Assembly: GCA_031555615.1 (NCBI GenBank)
Contig: JAVBUF010000071.1
Coordinates: 1 to 64,000, forward strand
Length of the DNA stretch: 64,000 nucleotides
DNA from: UBA935 sp031555615
Lineage (GTDB): Bacteria > Bacillota > Clostridia > Lachnospirales > Lachnospiraceae
Direction: 5' to 3'
The notes beneath the pieces were generated by a model. It made no database searches, was not told the origin of the DNA, and worked only from the letters and a program-made list of their open reading frames with translations. The position numbers were made by a program, and so were the translations under genes. This document shows, piece by piece, positions 60,335-64,000 of the stretch (within the stretch, counting starts at the first letter, position 1; each line of letters opens with the position of its first letter).

Positions 60335-61642
60335 TCACTTTTTTAACAGGTCCAATATTTCCCGCTGCAGCTCCAAAAGAACGGACTGCACATTTTTCTC
60401 CCCATGCACCACATGATAAAGCTGGGTGTCGGCCATATCAATGGCACTCTGGTAAAGGGGAAACTTCCGGGGAGACATTGCCCCTTGGAGAACCTCGTTT
60501 ACTTCCTGCATATTGATGCCGCCGCTGCCGGCCGACATATAACTGTCCACTATCTGCGCCGCTTCCGCCGAGGCGGTAATATCCGCAACCGGTGAAGCCC
60601 CGTGTGAGTAGCGGAAAATATCCAGCTGAGTTTCCGCATCGGTGGTCAGGAACTTAATAAACTCCCAGGCTGCATCCCGCTGATGCGTTTTAGCGTTGAC
60701 CGCATACAATAAGGTGTCCAGCTCGGTGGAGCTATACCCATCACGCAAAGCCGGAAGACGGAGACAATCCCATTCAAAACGAGTATAACTTTCCGCATTA
60801 TATGAATAAGGCTTTCGTGCCCGGTAGGCCGAAAAGGAAAAGGGCCGGAAAGCAACCTTACCATTGTCATAATCTTCCGCCGTCACACTGTAATTTTGAT
60901 TCAACCGGTTTATATTCTTGGCAAAGCTGATTGCATCCGTCACTGTATCGCTGGTGAAATAAGCCATCGTTCCGTTTTGGTCAAACAGCTCGGCATGGCT
61001 GGCAAAAACCGCCTCCTGCCAACCGAAACCGTAACTTCCGAACTGGTCCAGAGCACCGTCTCCATCCGTATCACAGGTGACCTGCTGGCAGATCTGATAG
61101 AAATCATAGCAGTGCCAGTCATTGTCCGGCATGGCGATTCCCTCTCCGGCCAGCAGAGACTTATTGACGAACATCAGCTTGGGGTCCGTCTCATAGGGCA
61201 GGGCATACAGTCTGCCGTCATATTGGCCGGCCCCCAGTGCCGCACTGTAAAAAACGCCGGGATCAAAACTTTCATCCCGGTCTGCCAAGCCATCCAGCCG
61301 CATAAGGGCGCCTACTGACGCAAGTGTCATAAAATTTTCCGAAGGAACCAGAAAAACATCAGGAGCATCATTTTCCAGCAGATTGTCCGCCAGCCACTCC
61401 CCATAATCCCGCCTGAGGATACCGCTTTGATAGGTAACCCTGATATCCGGGTGAAGCTCCTCAAAACGGGCAATGGCATTATCAATCAACTGATAGGAGT
61501 TATCGTTCTGAACCCCCCAGTTACTGCCCGCAAAAATTCCCACCGTAAGCTGCCGCTGCCGCTCCGGGAGAATGATGCAGGCCGCCGTAATAATAACTGC
61601 GGCAAGGAATACCGCCATAATTGTTATAGATTTTCTTGACAT
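60335..61642 (-). CDS. Family 1 extracellular sugar-binding protein
   Basis: 435 residues: N-terminal hydrophobic segment (about 7-27) ending TAAC, an imperfect lipobox, so it is either a lipoprotein or membrane-anchored; the rest is a solute-binding fold (about 35-430; FLVPSENFMTLASVGALMRL, YALPYETDPKLMFVN). No permease gene is linked. The start overlaps the response regulator stop by 19 bp, so it belongs to the two-component operon and may be a sensory rather than a transport protein. Confidence 0.87.
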   Translation of the reverse strand: MSRKSITIMAVFLAAVIITAACIILPERQRQLTVGIFAGSNWGVQNDNSYQLIDNAIARFEELHPDIRVTYQSGILRRDYGEWLADNLLENDAPDVFLVPSENFMTLASVGALMRLDGLADRDESFDPGVFYSAALGAGQYDGRLYALPYETDPKLMFVNKSLLAGEGIAMPDNDWHCYDFYQICQQVTCDTDGDGALDQFGSYGFGWQEAVFASHAELFDQNGTMAYFTSDTVTDAISFAKNINRLNQNYSVTAEDYDNGKVAFRPFSFSAYRARKPYSYNAESYTRFEWDCLRLPALRDGYSSTELDTLLYAVNAKTHQRDAAWEFIKFLTTDAETQLDIFRYSHGASPVADITASAEAAQIVDSYMSAGSGGINMQEVNEVLQGAMSPRKFPLYQSAIDMADTQLYHVVHGEKNVQSVLLELQREILDLLKK

Positions 61643-62301
61643 AAATCCATCCCACCTTCAACCACCCATATTGCGATTTGTGTTCTGTCACGAAGATTCA
61701 GCTTGGACAGTATGGTACTGATATAGTTACGAATCGTACCTTCGGAAAAATTAAGCTCACAGGATATCTCCTTATTGGATTTTCCCATTCCGATCATCCG
61801 GATAATACTCCACTCATTCTCCACCAGATTCTTTAACCCGCTTTCATCAATTTTGATTTGCCGGGGTTTGCCATTCTGCGATATTTCACCAAACATCCTT
61901 ACTACTTTTGAAGTGATTTCGGGATTTAACAGGGTCCCGCCGTTTAAGACGATTCGGATGGCACTTTCCAGTTCCTCCATGGACGCGCCTTTGAGCAGAT
62001 ATCCGGAAGCGCCATACCGTAGCGCCCCCAGAATATATTCGTCATTATCAAAGGTGGTAAGTAAAATAATTTTGATAGCGGGAAATTCATTCTTAATAAT
62101 CCCCGTGCACTCCACTCCGTCCATGCCGGGCATTCTAATATCCATCAAAATAACATCGGGTTGTTCCGCTCGGACTTTATTCAGGCACTCGATACTGTTC
62201 CTGGCGGTGTCAACCACCTGAAAGTCCGGCCGGGTACCAAGTACAATCTCCAGGCTTTGGCGGATCAGCTCCTGATCATCGGCAATCATAATTTTTATCA
62301 T
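61624..62301 (-). CDS. NarL/LuxR-family response regulator
   Basis: 225 residues: receiver (about 2-118; D8/D9, phospho-acceptor Asp54 in VILMDIRMPGMDG) and a LuxR-type helix-turn-helix (about 155-215; MGKSNKEISCELNFSEGTIR). It is 3 bp downstream of its kinase gene and overlaps the next gene, so the operon is tightly coupled. Confidence 0.93.
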   Translation of the reverse strand: MIKIMIADDQELIRQSLEIVLGTRPDFQVVDTARNSIECLNKVRAEQPDVILMDIRMPGMDGVECTGIIKNEFPAIKIILLTTFDNDEYILGALRYGASGYLLKGASMEELESAIRIVLNGGTLLNPEITSKVVRMFGEISQNGKPRQIKIDESGLKNLVENEWSIIRMIGMGKSNKEISCELNFSEGTIRNYISTILSKLNLRDRTQIAIWVVEGGMDLCQENL

Positions 62302-62304
62302 CTG

Positions 62305-63627
62305 TTACCTCCTGTAAACCGGCAGGGAAACCCTGACCCGGAAGCCCTCTGATGTACATGCGTATTCCGCGGTACCGCCCAGCAGCTCAATCCGTTCACG
62401 CATATGGGTGAGGCCAAAACCTTCTTCAAAACTGCTGCAGTTTCCATCATCTATAATAGTTACAACCAGGTTACTTTCTTCCAGGATCATCCGGATGGCA
62501 ATATTCCGCGCATTTCCATGGCGCACCGCATTGGTGGTGCTTTCCTGCAGAACCCGGTAAAGAGCCACCTCCTGCTCCGCCGAGAGCGGCAGTTCACGCA
62601 GAGAAGAGGCGTAATCCAGCGTTACGTTACGGCTGGAAACCGCATTTAAATCTCCGACAATATTCTCAATGGCATCAAAGATATAATAACGTTCCAGTTC
62701 GTCCGGCTTAAGCCTTTCCACACTGTTACGCACATCCACAAGACCTTTCCGGGCGGCCTCGGAAATCCGTCTGATTTGTTCTTTAGTGCGTTCTTTATCA
62801 ATATCAATCAGCGCATTACAGGCTTCCAGCCCAGCCGCTATACCGGTCAGGGAATGGCCGATGGTATCATGAATCTCCATGGCAATCCGATTACGTTCTC
62901 TGGTTTCGGCGATTTTTTCGGAACGGGCTGCATACTCTGACAATTGGGAATTGGCGATTTTCAATTCCTCGCTGCTTTTCCGAAGCTGGTCATTCAGTTC
63001 TTCCAGGCGGGTCTTCTGGAGCACTTCCCGCTGAACAATCAGAAAGATACAGACCACGAACAGCGTTTCCGCCACCCCCTGCAGGATACTTTTACAGCCT
63101 GCCAGCAAGTATCTTGTCTGCCTGGTAAAAATATTCAGGTATTCGTTCAGCGGTACCATTTTCATAGGCTCGCTGAAAAATTCAAAATCAATGCCGATAT
63201 AAATAATCATGATCAGGATAATAAATGCAATTTTAATCCGGATATTCTTCAGACATATGAATACGTCTGCTATCACCAGTAAAAGAATACTCTTATATGC
63301 TGTGTTGACATTGATAATAAGGGCACTGCTGATGAAAACCTCTATCATACAGGAGATAACAGCCGCATATTCGTTCTTCTGAAACCTGTTTTCCCGCAGG
63401 TACAGGTTAATTAAAAATAAAATCAAAAGTAAGAAAGTAAAAAACAGGGTCAGGTACCTTGACTTCGGAACGGCCCCTGCATGGGTCAGAAAATCAATTG
63501 CCGTCAAACTGTTGAGGATCTGCGCGGTTGCAAAAAAAATAATCAGAGTGACCAGCACCATGCATAAACTATTTACGGCAATCAGACCGTTTCGTATTTT
63601 ATTAATCAAATTTGGGTTTGTTCCCAT
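62305..63627 (-). CDS. NarL-type sensor histidine kinase
   Basis: 440 residues: six hydrophobic helices (about 12-215), a coiled coil, a HisKA_3 domain with phospho-acceptor His in MEIHDTIGHSLTGI, and a HATPase domain near the C-terminus (TNAVRHG, GLTHMRERI). There is no extracytoplasmic domain of size, so the signal must come through the membrane helices or a partner, such as the binding proteins on either side. It lies 20 bp after the partial sugar-binding gene. Confidence 0.92.
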   Translation of the reverse strand: MGTNPNLINKIRNGLIAVNSLCMVLVTLIIFFATAQILNSLTAIDFLTHAGAVPKSRYLTLFFTFLLLILFLINLYLRENRFQKNEYAAVISCMIEVFISSALIINVNTAYKSILLLVIADVFICLKNIRIKIAFIILIMIIYIGIDFEFFSEPMKMVPLNEYLNIFTRQTRYLLAGCKSILQGVAETLFVVCIFLIVQREVLQKTRLEELNDQLRKSSEELKIANSQLSEYAARSEKIAETRERNRIAMEIHDTIGHSLTGIAAGLEACNALIDIDKERTKEQIRRISEAARKGLVDVRNSVERLKPDELERYYIFDAIENIVGDLNAVSSRNVTLDYASSLRELPLSAEQEVALYRVLQESTTNAVRHGNARNIAIRMILEESNLVVTIIDDGNCSSFEEGFGLTHMRERIELLGGTAEYACTSEGFRVRVSLPVYRR

Positions 63628-63647
63628 ATTTACACCCGCTCATTATC

Positions 63648-64000
63648 TTATTCCCAGTTATCAGTACCTATTTGCCGGATATTGTCCTTGGTAACCAGTG
63701 ACACCGGAATCCGGATCACATCCTCCCAGTATCCTCCGTTTAAAATCATATATGCCGCTTCGGCTGCCGCCTTTCCCGTACCTTTGGGCGACTGCAGAAC
63801 CGTTGCGGTAAAGATCCCGTCACTGATCATGCGTTTGGTATCGGGTGAGCCGCCGACACTGTACAGAAGGATATCCCCAGTCTTGCCCGCTGCTTTCAAA
63901 GCCGCTGCCACTCCTGTTGCCGAAGGTTCGTTAAAGGTCATAACCGCCTCAAAGATTACCTGCTCTTCCAGCAAAGAATCCGTAACTGTCATCCCGCTTT
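63648..64000 (-). CDS. Periplasmic-binding-protein-like sugar sensor, 3' part only
   Basis: The last 116 codons of a type 1 periplasmic sugar-binding protein, cut by the window end (the frame is open to 64000). FNEPSATGVAAALKAAGKTG and VGGSPDTKRMISDG match the C-terminal lobe of LacI/ribose-binding-type proteins. It precedes the kinase gene by 20 bp on the same strand, so it is probably the ligand-binding input of this two-component system or the binding protein of a transporter. Confidence 0.82.
   Translation of the reverse strand, partial: SGMTVTDSLLEEQVIFEAVMTFNEPSATGVAAALKAAGKTGDILLYSVGGSPDTKRMISDGIFTATVLQSPKGTGKAAAEAAYMILNGGYWEDVIRIPVSLVTKDNIRQIGTDNWE

Overview
The window looks like the chromosome of a low-to-mid GC gut-type Clostridia, most likely a Lachnospiraceae member. 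The signs are strong AGGAGG-type ribosome binding sites, TTG and GTG starts, sigma-A promoters, many two-component systems, carbohydrate ABC transporters without their own ATPase, and several plant-polysaccharide glycosidases. I saw no rRNA, tRNA, CRISPR array, insertion sequence or phage gene. Most genes lie on the minus strand.

Layout. 1-2.3 kb: the first codons of an off-window gene behind an RBS-masking inverted repeat, and a GH3 glycosidase. 2.5-8.2 kb: a double-Nudix protein converging on an OmpR-type two-component system, a GT4 glycosyltransferase and a DedA protein. 8.3-12.3 kb: an anchored GH25 muramidase with SH3 repeats, a membrane protein, and an ECF sigma factor with its probable anti-sigma. 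12.4-16 kb: a five-gene operon (DUF1848 protein, CcdA, TlpA-like thioredoxin, two paired unknowns) closed by a bidirectional terminator. 16-24 kb: a divergent Fe/Mn superoxide dismutase, an orphan LytS-type kinase, Hsp20 behind a CIRCE-like operator, a TetR-ATPase-permease efflux locus with a twin-palindrome operator, an XRE regulator with a membrane partner, and a wrecked metallo-beta-lactamase/beta-CASP gene.

24.1-36.9 kb is a cell-surface island. It has a 2,700-residue multidomain surface protein with a C-terminal membrane anchor, a second anchored Pro/Ser/Thr-rich surface protein, and a two-component pair whose regulator and 7TMR-DISM kinase lie on the plus strand with the second surface gene antisense between them. 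This is the most unusual arrangement in the window. 37-41 kb: a YHYH/peptidoglycan-binding secreted protein, an unknown small protein and an AT-rich NACHT-like P-loop NTPase that may be a single-gene defence protein.

41-59 kb is a Gram-positive polysaccharide utilisation locus: GH28, DUF4432 epimerase-like, PfkB kinase, D-lyxose/D-mannose isomerase, GH36, GH43 and GH88 in one direction, a divergent AraC regulator, a YesM/YesN two-component system, and a MalG/MalF/solute-binding-protein transporter preceded by a discoidin-like protein. The enzymes would cut pectin- or xylan-like glycans with uronic acid, galactose and arabinose/xylose decorations; the transporter would import the oligosaccharides. 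59-64 kb: a CHASE4 sensor with no output domain, and a NarL-type two-component system flanked by two different solute-binding proteins, the last truncated by the window end.

The most useful leads are the interleaved surface/two-component locus, the NACHT protein, the giant intergenic palindrome at 44.5 kb, antisense transcription across the Nudix gene, and several operators readable at base level (TetR, XRE, CIRCE-like, 10-bp tandem repeat).
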